Positions 1-5,993 of a DNA stretch of 6,001 nucleotides are shown one piece after another; positions within the stretch are counted from its first letter, which is position 1, and every line of letters starts with the position of its first letter. Location: NCBI GenBank assembly GCA_030591905.1, contig JAUVAE010000043.1:1-6001 (forward strand), written 5' to 3'. This DNA is from Candidatus Komeilibacteria bacterium (GTDB taxonomy: Bacteria > Patescibacteriota > Patescibacteriia > UBA1558 > S5-K13). The notes below the pieces were generated by a model. That model was given only the letters and a program-made list of their open reading frames with translations. It made no database searches and had not been told where the DNA came from. A program made the translations under genes and the position numbers.

Positions 1-357
1 AATTTTGTAGATCGAATGATTGAATTAGCAGAGAAGAAGGATGAATTAAATTTAGTAAATGACCAATTTTCTAAACCTACTTATACCAAAGACTTATGCG
101 AAGCTATTAAAAAACTAATTGAAGAAAAACATGAATTTGGAATCTACCATTTAATTAATGAAGACCAAACAACTCCTTTAAAATTTGCTCAGGAAATATT
201 TAAAATAAAAAAGATTGATATTAAAACCAATCCTATTTCTTATCAAGATTATCCTTCTAAAGTCGACAGACCTATCAATGCTATTTTAAATAACAACAAA
301 TTCCCTAAACTCCGTTCTTGGAAAAAAGCCTTGGAAAATTATTTGTCTAAAGCCTAA
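1..357 (+). CDS. rmlD: dTDP-4-dehydrorhamnose reductase, C-terminal part (5' end outside window)
   Basis: The frame is open from the first base, so 118 C-terminal residues are visible and the N-terminal Rossmann NAD(P)-binding half lies upstream of the window. RmlD performs the last step of dTDP-L-rhamnose synthesis, reducing dTDP-4-dehydro-L-rhamnose in the cytoplasm for surface glycan assembly. Visible family signatures are NFV-R-IELA at the start, then VNDQFSKPTYTKDL (the family's D-Q-x-G/S-x-P-T-x-x-x-D-L substrate-domain segment), GIYHLIN, and a terminal DRPINAILNNNKF followed by W-KAL--YL, matching the usual RP-x-x-S/A-x-L-x-N-x-K end. The stop TAA is immediately followed by TAG, giving a tandem stop. 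The nucleotidylyltransferase gene downstream supports a dTDP-sugar locus. A related SDR epimerase/reductase is a less likely alternative. Confidence 0.85.
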   Translation, partial: NFVDRMIELAEKKDELNLVNDQFSKPTYTKDLCEAIKKLIEEKHEFGIYHLINEDQTTPLKFAQEIFKIKKIDIKTNPISYQDYPSKVDRPINAILNNNKFPKLRSWKKALENYLSKA

Positions 358-378
358 TAGATTCTACTTGCTCTTTTC

Positions 379-409
379 GACCCGTCGGGTTAACCTAACC
401 CGACGGGTC
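379..409. repeat. 14-bp perfect GC-rich inverted repeat (hairpin), probable terminator or REP-like palindrome
   Basis: Arms 379-392 and 396-409 are exact reverse complements around a 3-nt loop (ACC). Each arm contains the near-palindrome CCCGNCGGG. The element is very GC-rich in an AT-rich spacer and begins 22 nt after the rmlD stop, a typical terminator position. Neither strand carries a real T-tract after the stem: the plus side reads TCTTGACA and the minus side GAAAAGAG. Rho-independent termination in the classical form is therefore not shown. A REP-like or MITE-like palindrome is an alternative. The promoter's -35 box starts 2 nt beyond the stem. Confidence 0.75.
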
Positions 410-411
410 TC

Positions 412-440
412 TTGACAAAATACTGAATCCATGCTAATAT
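412..440 (+). promoter_or_regulatory. Sigma-70-type promoter for the rmlA gene
   Basis: A consensus -35 box TTGACA (412-417) and a -10 box TAATAT (435-440) are separated by exactly 17 bp. The -10 is preceded by TGC, an extended -10 arrangement. Transcription should start near 447, leaving a leader of about 165 nt before the rmlA ATG at 612. The promoter lies directly behind the hairpin that closes rmlD, so rmlA appears to have its own transcript start rather than depending on rmlD read-through. A weaker -10-like TAAGAT (476-481) with a poor -35 lies downstream and could be a secondary start. Confidence 0.75.
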
Positions 441-446
441 ACAAAA

Positions 447-611
447 TTCATTCTTGTAAAAAAATATTATTGTGCTAAGATATTTAAACAATTATTAATT
501 TCTAATTTCAAATTTTAATATAATTTTGAATCATATAATTTCAAATTAATTAAAAATTCTAAAATTAGGATTTAAATTAAAATTTAAAATTAAGAATTAA
601 ACATTAATCCT
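447..611 (+). other. Long A/T-rich untranslated leader with degenerate inverted repeats
   Basis: This stretch between the predicted transcript start and the rmlA start codon has no credible coding frame and no Shine-Dalgarno sequence. It is built of recurring AATTTCAAATT / AATTTAAAATT words. Segment 501-519 is the reverse complement of 576-594 at about 16-17 of 19 positions, so a long A-U stem could fold. AGGATT (567-572) can also pair with AATCCT (606-611), which abuts the ATG. Such A/T-word spacers may simply be low-complexity drift. No known riboswitch was recognised. Confidence 0.4.
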
Positions 612-1649
612 ATGAAGGGAGTTATATTAGCTGGAGGAACTGCTTCTCGGCTATATCCATTAACTAAGATTACTAATAAACATTTACTTCCGGTTTATAA
701 TAAACCAATGATTTATTATCCAATAGAATCATTAATTAAAGCTGGAATAAAAGATATCATGATTGTTTCTGGTAAAGGACATGCTGGGGACTTTTTGGAA
801 TTATTAGGTTCTGGACAAAAATTCGGAGCTCGTTTTTCATATGCTGTTCAAGAAGAAGCTGGTGGAATTGCTCAAGCTCTTGATCTGACTAAAGATTTTG
901 TTGATAACGAAAAAGTAGTTGTCTATTTAGGTGATAATATTTTACAAGATGATATTAGTGAAGCTGTAAAAGAATTTAAGCAAGTTACTATGGGTGCTCG
1001 AATATTTCTTAAAAAAGTTGAAAACCCAGAAGCTTATGGCGTCGCTATAATTAATGAAAATAAAATTGAAAAAATTATTGAAAAACCTGAAAAATTTATT
1101 AGCGACATGGCAGTAATTGGTGTTTATATGTATGATAATCAAGTTTGGGACATCATTAAAACTTTAAAACCATCTGGCAGAGGAGAATTAGAAATTACTG
1201 ATGTAAATAATTTTTATATTAAACAAGGCACCATGAGCTATAGTACTATAAAAGGTTGGTGGGGTGATTGTGGAGAATCAATTGATACTTGGCTACAAGC
1301 TAATAATTTAGTTGCTGAAACTAATAATCAAAAAATTATTTCTAAATCTTCCATGCAAATTATAAAAGATACGACCCACGAAGTTATTAAAGAAACATTA
1401 AAAATCATTAGAGAAGATACTCCTCAAATAGTCAAAGATGAATATGCTAATTTAAAAAGTAAAAACGCCCTAAGTGCGTCTCTGAATGAAAAAAATGAAA
1501 AGACAATTTATGAATCTCTTCAACAAGAAGACTCAAATAAAACTCTTAAAAATATTTATCAAAAACCATTATTGGATGAAAATGTACCGCTGATGGATGA
1601 TATGGAAATCCTACCTAATGATGATTTAGAAGAATACTACTCAAAATAA
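612..1649 (+). CDS. rmlA: RmlA-type glucose-1-phosphate thymidylyltransferase with unusual C-terminal extension
   Basis: The core (residues 1 to about 237) is a sugar-1-phosphate nucleotidylyltransferase of the RmlA family, expected to join dTTP and glucose-1-phosphate into dTDP-glucose in the cytoplasm. The NTP-binding loop GGTASRLYPLT (8-18) has Ala where Gly is usual at position 11. The signature KHLLPVYNKPM (23-33), QEEAGGIAQAL (80-90), the metal-binding LGDN (106-109, D108), EKP (157-159), GRGELEITDVNN (189-200) and GWWGDCG (215-221, second metal Asp 219) are all present. The core length fits the short RmlA form lacking the allosteric C-terminal helices. Residues 238-345 match nothing I recognise: a helical-looking Lys/Glu-rich part with a 15-residue repeat (about 250-277), an Asn/Ser/Lys-rich linker, and an acidic end. 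It is not a hexapeptide beta-helix. The ATG at 612 is chosen because MKGVILAGGT is the canonical start, although no Shine-Dalgarno is visible. dTTP specificity is inferred from family and rmlD proximity; UTP use is possible. Confidence 0.88.
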   Translation: MKGVILAGGTASRLYPLTKITNKHLLPVYNKPMIYYPIESLIKAGIKDIMIVSGKGHAGDFLELLGSGQKFGARFSYAVQEEAGGIAQALDLTKDFVDNEKVVVYLGDNILQDDISEAVKEFKQVTMGARIFLKKVENPEAYGVAIINENKIEKIIEKPEKFISDMAVIGVYMYDNQVWDIIKTLKPSGRGELEITDVNNFYIKQGTMSYSTIKGWWGDCGESIDTWLQANNLVAETNNQKIISKSSMQIIKDTTHEVIKETLKIIREDTPQIVKDEYANLKSKNALSASLNEKNEKTIYESLQQEDSNKTLKNIYQKPLLDENVPLMDDMEILPNDDLEEYYSK

Positions 1650-1694
1650 ATTATTCAGTAGAGACGAGGCGACGCCTCGTCTCTACTGAATAAT
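1650..1694. terminator. 21-bp perfect hairpin between convergent genes, probable bidirectional terminator
   Basis: Arms 1650-1670 and 1674-1694 are exact reverse complements with loop GAC. The outer part is AT-rich and the inner part is GC-rich (GAGACGAGGC and its complement). It starts directly after the rmlA stop codon (TAA 1647-1649) and overlaps the last four codons and stop of the minus-strand gene, so one structure serves both converging transcripts. On the minus strand the stem is followed by TTATTTTGA, a weak T-rich tail; on the plus strand there is none. The stem contains GTAG/CTAC. The shape and GC content also fit a dispersed REP-like palindrome, so the terminator role is inferred from position. 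Confidence 0.75.
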
Positions 1695-2678
1695 ACTCTC
1701 AACTAACCCTGATGAGGTAATATGATATAAAATATTACCTTTTTTGTTTGCTAAAAATAAATTCGAATTATAAATATTATTTAAATCATAAATATTTTTC
1801 CTATCTCGATTATCAAGCTCAATTATATATACTTTATTATCAACCACATAAAAGATATGATTATTGTTTTTATGCCAAAAAACATTTTTTATATTCTGAC
1901 TGAATCTATTAATTAAAATTTCATCTTTAGTAAGTAAATCATAGGACCATATCTCAAAATCATTTTTTAATAATAAAGTTCTATTATACAAATCCCACTC
2001 CACACTTTCTACATTATAAAATTTTTTCATCAAATAATTCTCCGCATTGGGATCTATCAAATAGAGAGCACTCTTATCATCCAATAAACAAAAATAATCC
2101 TCGTAAGTTAAAATAAATTTATAATTTAAATTATTTCCTAAATCTAAAATTTTCTCTTTACTCTGACTATCGAGATTCCATACATAAAGAATATCATTCT
2201 GATCATTATTAGATATATAAAATAATTTATCTTTTTCTGGCTTAATAGCTAAAACATTAGAAATCCCTGTATACTCTAAAATTTGTTTATTTAAATTAAA
2301 CCTATATAAATTTCCGTTATTGTTTGTTAAATAAATTAAATTAGAATCAAACTTATCCCAGACAATTTTCTGGGGAGTGAATGTAATATATTTACTTAAA
2401 TCTAATAAAGGTTCATTAAAATAAATAAAAGATATAAAATATTTATCATTAATTTTTAATAGAACTTTTTGATTATCTGGGGACCATAAACTACTTTCTA
2501 TAGCATCAATATTTTCTTCAATATTAATTATTCTTTTCTCTGTCGAATTAAAAATATTCAATTCTTTATTCTCTAAATCGTAAAATAAAAGATTTTGTTT
2601 ATCTGGAGATATAGATATCTCTTCAAAATTTCCACCCTTTAAAATGGAAACTTCTGGAGTTTTATAAAATAAAGACAC
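1683..2678 (-). CDS. Beta-propeller (WD40/TolB-like) region of a frameshifted PEGA-domain protein
   Basis: This 331-residue open frame begins at GTG (2676-2678), but that is probably not the true start. The same frame continues upstream without a stop to 2828 and encodes a PEGA domain, and the gene proper seems to begin at 3001 (see the overlapping entry). The sequence is a series of roughly 40-residue beta-rich blades. The first are marked by ISISPDKQNLLFYDLENKELNIFN and SLWSPDNQKVLLKI. Later ones include IVWDKFDSNLIYLTNNNGNLYRF, ILYVWNLDSQSKEKIL, VEWDLYNRTLLLKNDFEIWSYDL and VFWHKNNNHIFYVVDNKVYIIEL. The S-P-D turn and W-x-x-D pattern are typical of TolB/WD40-like propellers. No catalytic motif was seen. 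The likely role is an extracytoplasmic interaction scaffold, inferred only. The last residues (SIIQ) and the TAG stop lie inside the 21-bp hairpin shared with rmlA. Confidence 0.7.
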   Translation of the reverse strand: MSLFYKTPEVSILKGGNFEEISISPDKQNLLFYDLENKELNIFNSTEKRIINIEENIDAIESSLWSPDNQKVLLKINDKYFISFIYFNEPLLDLSKYITFTPQKIVWDKFDSNLIYLTNNNGNLYRFNLNKQILEYTGISNVLAIKPEKDKLFYISNNDQNDILYVWNLDSQSKEKILDLGNNLNYKFILTYEDYFCLLDDKSALYLIDPNAENYLMKKFYNVESVEWDLYNRTLLLKNDFEIWSYDLLTKDEILINRFSQNIKNVFWHKNNNHIFYVVDNKVYIIELDNRDRKNIYDLNNIYNSNLFLANKKGNILYHITSSGLVESIIQ

Positions 2679-2824
2679 ATTTTCAATAAAAAGAGTCTGT
2701 TCGGGCTTAATTAAAAATTGCTTTTCCCATTTTTGATATTTTTCTTTTTCAATTCTGATATTATATAAATTTGGCTTTAAATGGATAATTTCAGTAGGGG
2801 TAGTTTTTTTATATTTTTCATCAT

Positions 2825-2832
2825 TTAAAAAA
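2825..2832 (-). other. Frameshift site at a homopolymer run
   Basis: The plus strand has six A at 2827-2832; the minus-strand codons read ATT TTT TAA. Seven T would give ATT TTT TTA AAT GAT and join the anchor/PEGA frame to the PEGA/propeller frame. The conserved PEGA pattern crosses the site, which places the defect within a few bases. Confidence 0.75.
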
Positions 2833-3001
2833 TGGTAGCATTTCTAGGATATGATTTTATATATAAGACGCTAGTTTTTTCGAATTTATTTTTTAAAAAA
2901 TTATAATTATAACCTGAAGCTAAAAGAATAAAAAAAATTGATGCTAAGAAAAAAATTAGCAAAACAATAATTAAATAAACTTTTCTAATCCAAATTTTCA
3001 T

Positions 3002-3152
3002 TTCTTATTTTTTTATTAAATTAGCTATATAATAAAGCTTGAAAATAACAAGTTTTTCCTGTAGAATTGTATTATATATAATTCTAAAATCTACCTAAGT
3101 AGTATAAATTAAATTATTAAAACCTACAACCTAAAAGCTAATACCTAATTAC
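3002..3152. promoter_or_regulatory. Divergent intergenic region with candidate murA promoter
   Basis: This spacer separates the minus-strand PEGA gene from murA. A perfect -10 box TATAAT lies at 3077-3082 on the plus strand, but 17-18 bp upstream there is only a T-rich TTTTCC-like -35. It sits in an imperfect palindrome (arms 3063-3072 and 3076-3085, one G-U pair). TATAAA at 3103-3108 is another weak candidate. The stretch just before the murA ATG repeats the word CCTA (3094, 3123, 3130, 3144) and has no Shine-Dalgarno. On the minus strand, TTGTTA with an A/T-rich -10 could serve the PEGA gene, but the match is poor. Confidence 0.35.
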
Positions 3153-4406
3153 ATGTCAAAATTTATTATTCATGGACAAAAAAAATTAAAAGGTGAAATT
3201 TCAGTTAAAGGAGCTAAAAATAATGCTCTCAAACTCATTCCAGCAGCACTTTTAACTGAAGAAAAAATTACTATTCACAATTTACCTAATATTATAGATG
3301 TTCAAATGTCTTTGGATTTATTAAAAAGTCTCGGAGCTAAAGTTGAAAAAATTGATAAAAACTCGGTGACCATTGAAGCTAAAGATATTAAAGCCGAAAA
3401 CTTAGATGCTAATATTGCTAAAAAAATCAGAGCATCCATAATGTTTGTAGCTCCGCTTTTACATCGTTGTAAAAAAGTAATGATACCTCATCCCGGAGGT
3501 TGTGTGATAGGTAAAAGACCTATTGATCTTTTTATTGATTTTTTTGAAAAAATAGGAAGCGAATTTAAAATGGATGAAAATAATTATATTTTTACTAATC
3601 AAGGTTTAAAAGGAATTAAATATATTTTTACAAAAATTAGTCATACTGGAACTGAAAGTTTAATTCTGGCAGCCACTATAGCTGAAGGGAAAACTGAAAT
3701 AGTAAATGCTGCTTGTGAACCAGAAGTAAAAGCTCTAGCTGATTTCTTAAATTCTATGGGGGCTAAAATCAAAGGAGCCGGCACTCCAAATATTATTATT
3801 CAAGGAGTTGATAAATTACACGGCACTGAATTCACAATTATTCCTGATAGAATTGAAGCTGGTAGTTTATTATGTATTGGTGTAGCCACTAAAAGTCCCA
3901 TTAAAATTACTAACTGTAATCCCGAACATTTAGAAATACCTATTAAAATTTTAAAACAAATTGGTGTTAAATTAGAAATAGGTCCAGACTATATTCAAAT
4001 TTTAAATGCTGACAATCTGCAATCAACAAATATTAGCACCCATGAATATCCTGGATTTCCAACTGATCTTCAATCCTGCTACACAGTTCTTTTAACTCAA
4101 GCCCAGGGAATGAGTATAGTTCATGAAACTATTTATGAAAGCCGTTTATTCTTTACTGACTTATTATCCAGAATGAATGCTAATCTAGTTCTCTGTGATC
4201 CCCACCGAGTAGTTATTAATGGACCAACAGATCTAATAGCCAAAAAAGTTATTAGTCCAGACATTAGAGCTGGTTTAGCAATGTTAATTGCTGGTTTAAT
4301 AGCCGAAGGAGAAACTGAAATTGATAATATTGAACAAATAGATAGAGGATACGAAAAAATAGATCAACGTTTGAATGCCTTAGGAGCTGAAATTGAGAGA
4401 GTTTAA
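3153..4406 (+). CDS. murA: UDP-N-acetylglucosamine 1-carboxyvinyltransferase (MurA)
   Basis: MurA transfers enolpyruvyl from PEP to UDP-GlcNAc, the first committed step of peptidoglycan precursor synthesis, in the cytoplasm. At 417 residues it has the normal family length and the two-domain EPSP-synthase-like fold. VKGAKNNALKL (18-28) holds the catalytic/substrate Lys22 and Asn23. HPGGCVIGKRPIDL (113-126) is the mobile loop with Cys117, the PEP- and fosfomycin-reactive cysteine, so fosfomycin sensitivity of the enzyme is expected. The YPGFPTDLQ segment contains the general base Asp305, ISPDIRAGLAML carries Arg372, and IDRGYEKIDQRLNALGA (396-412) is the C-terminal signature. No key residue is missing. 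The ATG at 3153 gives the usual MSKFIIHG-type N-terminus; no Shine-Dalgarno precedes it. Its 3' end contains the promoter of the next gene, 21 nt downstream. The paralogue AroA is excluded by the Cys loop and the terminal signature. Confidence 0.96.
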   Translation: MSKFIIHGQKKLKGEISVKGAKNNALKLIPAALLTEEKITIHNLPNIIDVQMSLDLLKSLGAKVEKIDKNSVTIEAKDIKAENLDANIAKKIRASIMFVAPLLHRCKKVMIPHPGGCVIGKRPIDLFIDFFEKIGSEFKMDENNYIFTNQGLKGIKYIFTKISHTGTESLILAATIAEGKTEIVNAACEPEVKALADFLNSMGAKIKGAGTPNIIIQGVDKLHGTEFTIIPDRIEAGSLLCIGVATKSPIKITNCNPEHLEIPIKILKQIGVKLEIGPDYIQILNADNLQSTNISTHEYPGFPTDLQSCYTVLLTQAQGMSIVHETIYESRLFFTDLLSRMNANLVLCDPHRVVINGPTDLIAKKVISPDIRAGLAMLIAGLIAEGETEIDNIEQIDRGYEKIDQRLNALGAEIERV

Positions 4407-4421
4407 AAATTTTGATATAAT
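4393..4421 (+). promoter_or_regulatory. Strong promoter inside the murA 3' end, predicting a leaderless ctp transcript
   Basis: The -35 box TTGAGA (4393-4398, one mismatch to consensus) and a perfect -10 TATAAT (4416-4421) are exactly 17 bp apart. TGA just before the -10 makes the extended TGnTATAAT form. The usual start point about 7 nt after the -10 is 4428, the A of the next gene's ATG. The transcript would therefore begin at or next to the start codon with no room for a Shine-Dalgarno. Confidence 0.7.
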
Positions 4422-4427
4422 ACTAAC

Positions 4428-5705
4428 ATGGAAAATAAAAACTTATACTTTTCTAATAAATTAGAAATAGATCCTGAAAAAAAGAAAACTATTAAGATAA
4501 TTATCATTTCTTTATTGATAATTATCAGTTTTTTTGTAGGCTTAATCGTGGGAATCTCCAACAGTAATGAAATGAATTCTAATAATAATGATTCTGGGAA
4601 AGTAACAAACCAAGGAGCTAAACAACCAGAATATTTATCCAAAGATATTAATTTTAAATTATTTTGGCAAGTTTGGGATTTAATAAAAGACAAATATGTA
4701 GAAACTGAAATTAGTGAAATTGAAATGTTTTATGGTGCCCAAATGGGATTAGTAGCCTCCCTAGGGGATCCTTATTCAGTATTTTTAGTTCCTGAGGTAG
4801 CTGAAGACTTTACTGAAGAATTAAAAGGAAAATTTGAAGGAATCGGAGCTGAAATTGCTATTAAAAAAGAAAGATTAACTATTGTTAGTCCTTTACCAGA
4901 CAGTCCAGCAGAAAAGGCTGGTCTACGAGCTGGTGATAAAATTCTAGCGATTGATGATTTTGACACTACTGGAATATCCTTAACTAAGGCCGTAACTTTA
5001 ATTAGAGGAGACAAGGGGACAGAAGTGATTTTAACAATTTTACATAAAGACGCTACCCAAGAAAAAATATCAGTAATTAGAGATAAAATCCAATATTCTA
5101 GTGTTAGATATGAAATACTAAGTAGTGCTGGAGAGAATGATATTGGATATATAAAAGTTACTCATTTTAACGAAGATACTGAAGGATTATTTAACGAAGC
5201 CGTAAATTATTTAATTAATAAAGAAGTTGATTCTATTATTTTAGATTTAAGAAATAATCCCGGTGGATTCTTAACTACTGCTATTTCTATGGCTGATCAT
5301 TGGATAGAGGACGGAATTATTGTTAAAGAAAAATCTCGAAATAGTAATAGGAATCAAGTTTTCTCATCAAGTGGAAAAGCCAAGTTAAAAGATAAAGAAA
5401 CAATAGTTTTAGTAAATGGCGGTTCAGCGTCTGGTTCAGAAATTGTTGCCGGCGCTCTTCAAGATCATGAATTAGCTACAATTCTCGGAGAAACAACCTT
5501 TGGTAAGGGTTCTGTTCAAGATTTAAATCAATTAAGTGATGGTTCTTCCGTAAAACTAACTATTGCTAAATGGTATACCCCTGACGATAGATCTATTAGC
5601 GACGAGGGTATTGTTCCCGACGTAGAAATTGAATTAACAAATGAGGATTATAATGATGATTTAGACCCTCAATTAGATAAAGCCTTAGAAATATTAAGGA
5701 GATAA
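4428..5705 (+). CDS. ctp: S41 family C-terminal processing peptidase, membrane-anchored (CtpA/CtpB-like)
   Basis: This serine protease cleaves proteins near their C-termini outside the cytoplasmic membrane. The order is: short Lys-rich cytoplasmic N-terminus; one hydrophobic segment (about 23-43) acting as signal anchor; an Asn/Ser-rich linker (44-70); a helical region with FWQVWDLIKDKYVE (79-92) and the family motif GLVASLGDPYSVFL (107-120); and a PDZ domain (about 131-208, GIGAEI, SPAEKAGLRAGDKILAID). The S41 core follows with IGYIKV, LDLRNNPGG (272-280), NGGSASGSEI (330-339) and TFGKGSVQ (357-364). By alignment with CtpB the catalytic Ser is 335, Lys 360 and Gln 364; the Ser/Lys spacing of 25 is conserved. 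The usual SASAS reads SASGS here. The C-terminus has GIVPDVEI. Length (425) is normal. It lies 21 nt after murA but has its own promoter, and the acylphosphatase follows after 3 nt. The substrate is not inferable. Confidence 0.93.
   Translation: MENKNLYFSNKLEIDPEKKKTIKIIIISLLIIISFFVGLIVGISNSNEMNSNNNDSGKVTNQGAKQPEYLSKDINFKLFWQVWDLIKDKYVETEISEIEMFYGAQMGLVASLGDPYSVFLVPEVAEDFTEELKGKFEGIGAEIAIKKERLTIVSPLPDSPAEKAGLRAGDKILAIDDFDTTGISLTKAVTLIRGDKGTEVILTILHKDATQEKISVIRDKIQYSSVRYEILSSAGENDIGYIKVTHFNEDTEGLFNEAVNYLINKEVDSIILDLRNNPGGFLTTAISMADHWIEDGIIVKEKSRNSNRNQVFSSSGKAKLKDKETIVLVNGGSASGSEIVAGALQDHELATILGETTFGKGSVQDLNQLSDGSSVKLTIAKWYTPDDRSISDEGIVPDVEIELTNEDYNDDLDPQLDKALEILRR
5696..5702 (+). promoter_or_regulatory. 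Shine-Dalgarno sequence for the acylphosphatase gene
   Basis: AAGGAGA lies in the last codons of the peptidase gene, with 7 nt between AGGAG and the ATG at 5709. It fixes that start and implies translation from the peptidase mRNA. It is the only clear Shine-Dalgarno in the window. Confidence 0.75.
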
Positions 5706-5708
5706 ATT

Positions 5709-5993
5709 ATGTTTTTTTCTTTACATATTATAGCTATCGGTAAAGTCCAAAATGTATTTTTCCGAGCTACAGTTTTTGAATATGCTCAAAAGAATAATTT
5801 AGTTGGTGAGGTAAAAAATTTAATTGAATCCAATAAAGTTGAAATACATATTCAAGGGGAAAAAAATGAAATTAATAAATTTATTAATTGGCTAAAATCA
5901 AATCCTAATTCAATAAAAATTGAAGAATTAAAAATTTTAGAAAAACAAAAAATAAAAAAACTAAACTTTTCTAATTTTAAAATAATCTATTAA
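5709..5993 (+). CDS. acyP: Acylphosphatase
   Basis: This 94-residue protein is a normal-length acylphosphatase, a small ferredoxin-like-fold enzyme that hydrolyses carboxyl-phosphate bonds such as acetyl-phosphate in the cytoplasm. The signature G-x-VQ-x-V-x-FR appears as GKVQNVFFR (11-19), with the phosphate-binding Arg19. The second motif, GEVKNLIES (33-41), carries the catalytic Asn37, and VEIHIQGE (44-51) completes the fold. Departures from the usual consensus are Asn for Gly in VQGV, Glu for Trp in GWV and Lys for Arg in RN; the two catalytic residues are kept, so activity is expected. It is 3 nt after the S41 peptidase stop with a good Shine-Dalgarno, so the two are almost certainly co-transcribed. 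The stop TAA is at 5991-5993; any terminator lies beyond the window. Confidence 0.88.
   Translation: MFFSLHIIAIGKVQNVFFRATVFEYAQKNNLVGEVKNLIESNKVEIHIQGEKNEINKFINWLKSNPNSIKIEELKILEKQKIKKLNFSNFKIIY

Larger units (their letters stand above)
1683..3001 (-). pseudogene. Reconstructed full gene: membrane-anchored PEGA-domain/beta-propeller protein with a 1-base frameshift
   Basis: On the minus strand an ATG at 3001 opens a 58-codon frame. It starts MKIWIRK, then has a hydrophobic anchor (about residues 8-29) and the start of a PEGA domain (YIKSYPRNATIF, 47-58). It stops at TAA (2825-2827) right after a run of six T (plus-strand A6, 2827-2832). Adding one T lets the frame continue as L-N-D-E-K-Y-K-K-TTP, then LKPNLYNI, EKYQKWEKQF and into the propeller, giving 439 residues in all. 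TTP followed by L-x-P-x-x-Y-x-I is the PEGA pattern, so both halves clearly belong to one protein. It would sit in the cytoplasmic membrane with PEGA and propeller outside. Cause unknown: real mutation, homopolymer sequencing or assembly error, or slippage at T6. Everything downstream keeps an intact frame, which argues for error or a recent change. No Shine-Dalgarno precedes 3001 and no strong promoter was found. Confidence 0.75.

Noticed and set aside
431..478. 15-codon open frame starting in the promoter -10 region, possible leader peptide
   Set aside because: Its ATG lies upstream of the predicted transcript start, so it would not be on the mRNA, and it has no Shine-Dalgarno.
942..1142. 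Open frame antisense to rmlA
   Set aside because: It lies wholly inside a well-supported gene, has a low-complexity Phe/Asn/Ile composition and shows no motif; it is a shadow frame.
2825..2832. Alternative genetic code as an explanation for the broken PEGA frame
   Set aside because: The interrupting codon is TAA, not TGA, and a frame change is needed to continue the domain, so recoding a stop would not repair it.
3038..3057. CTTG/CAAG stem followed by five T, terminator-like on the plus strand
   Set aside because: The stem is only 4 bp and no plus-strand gene ends upstream of it.
4403..5014. Two open frames antisense to the S41 peptidase gene
   Set aside because: Both lie opposite conserved transmembrane and PDZ coding sequence and have no recognisable domain or upstream signals.
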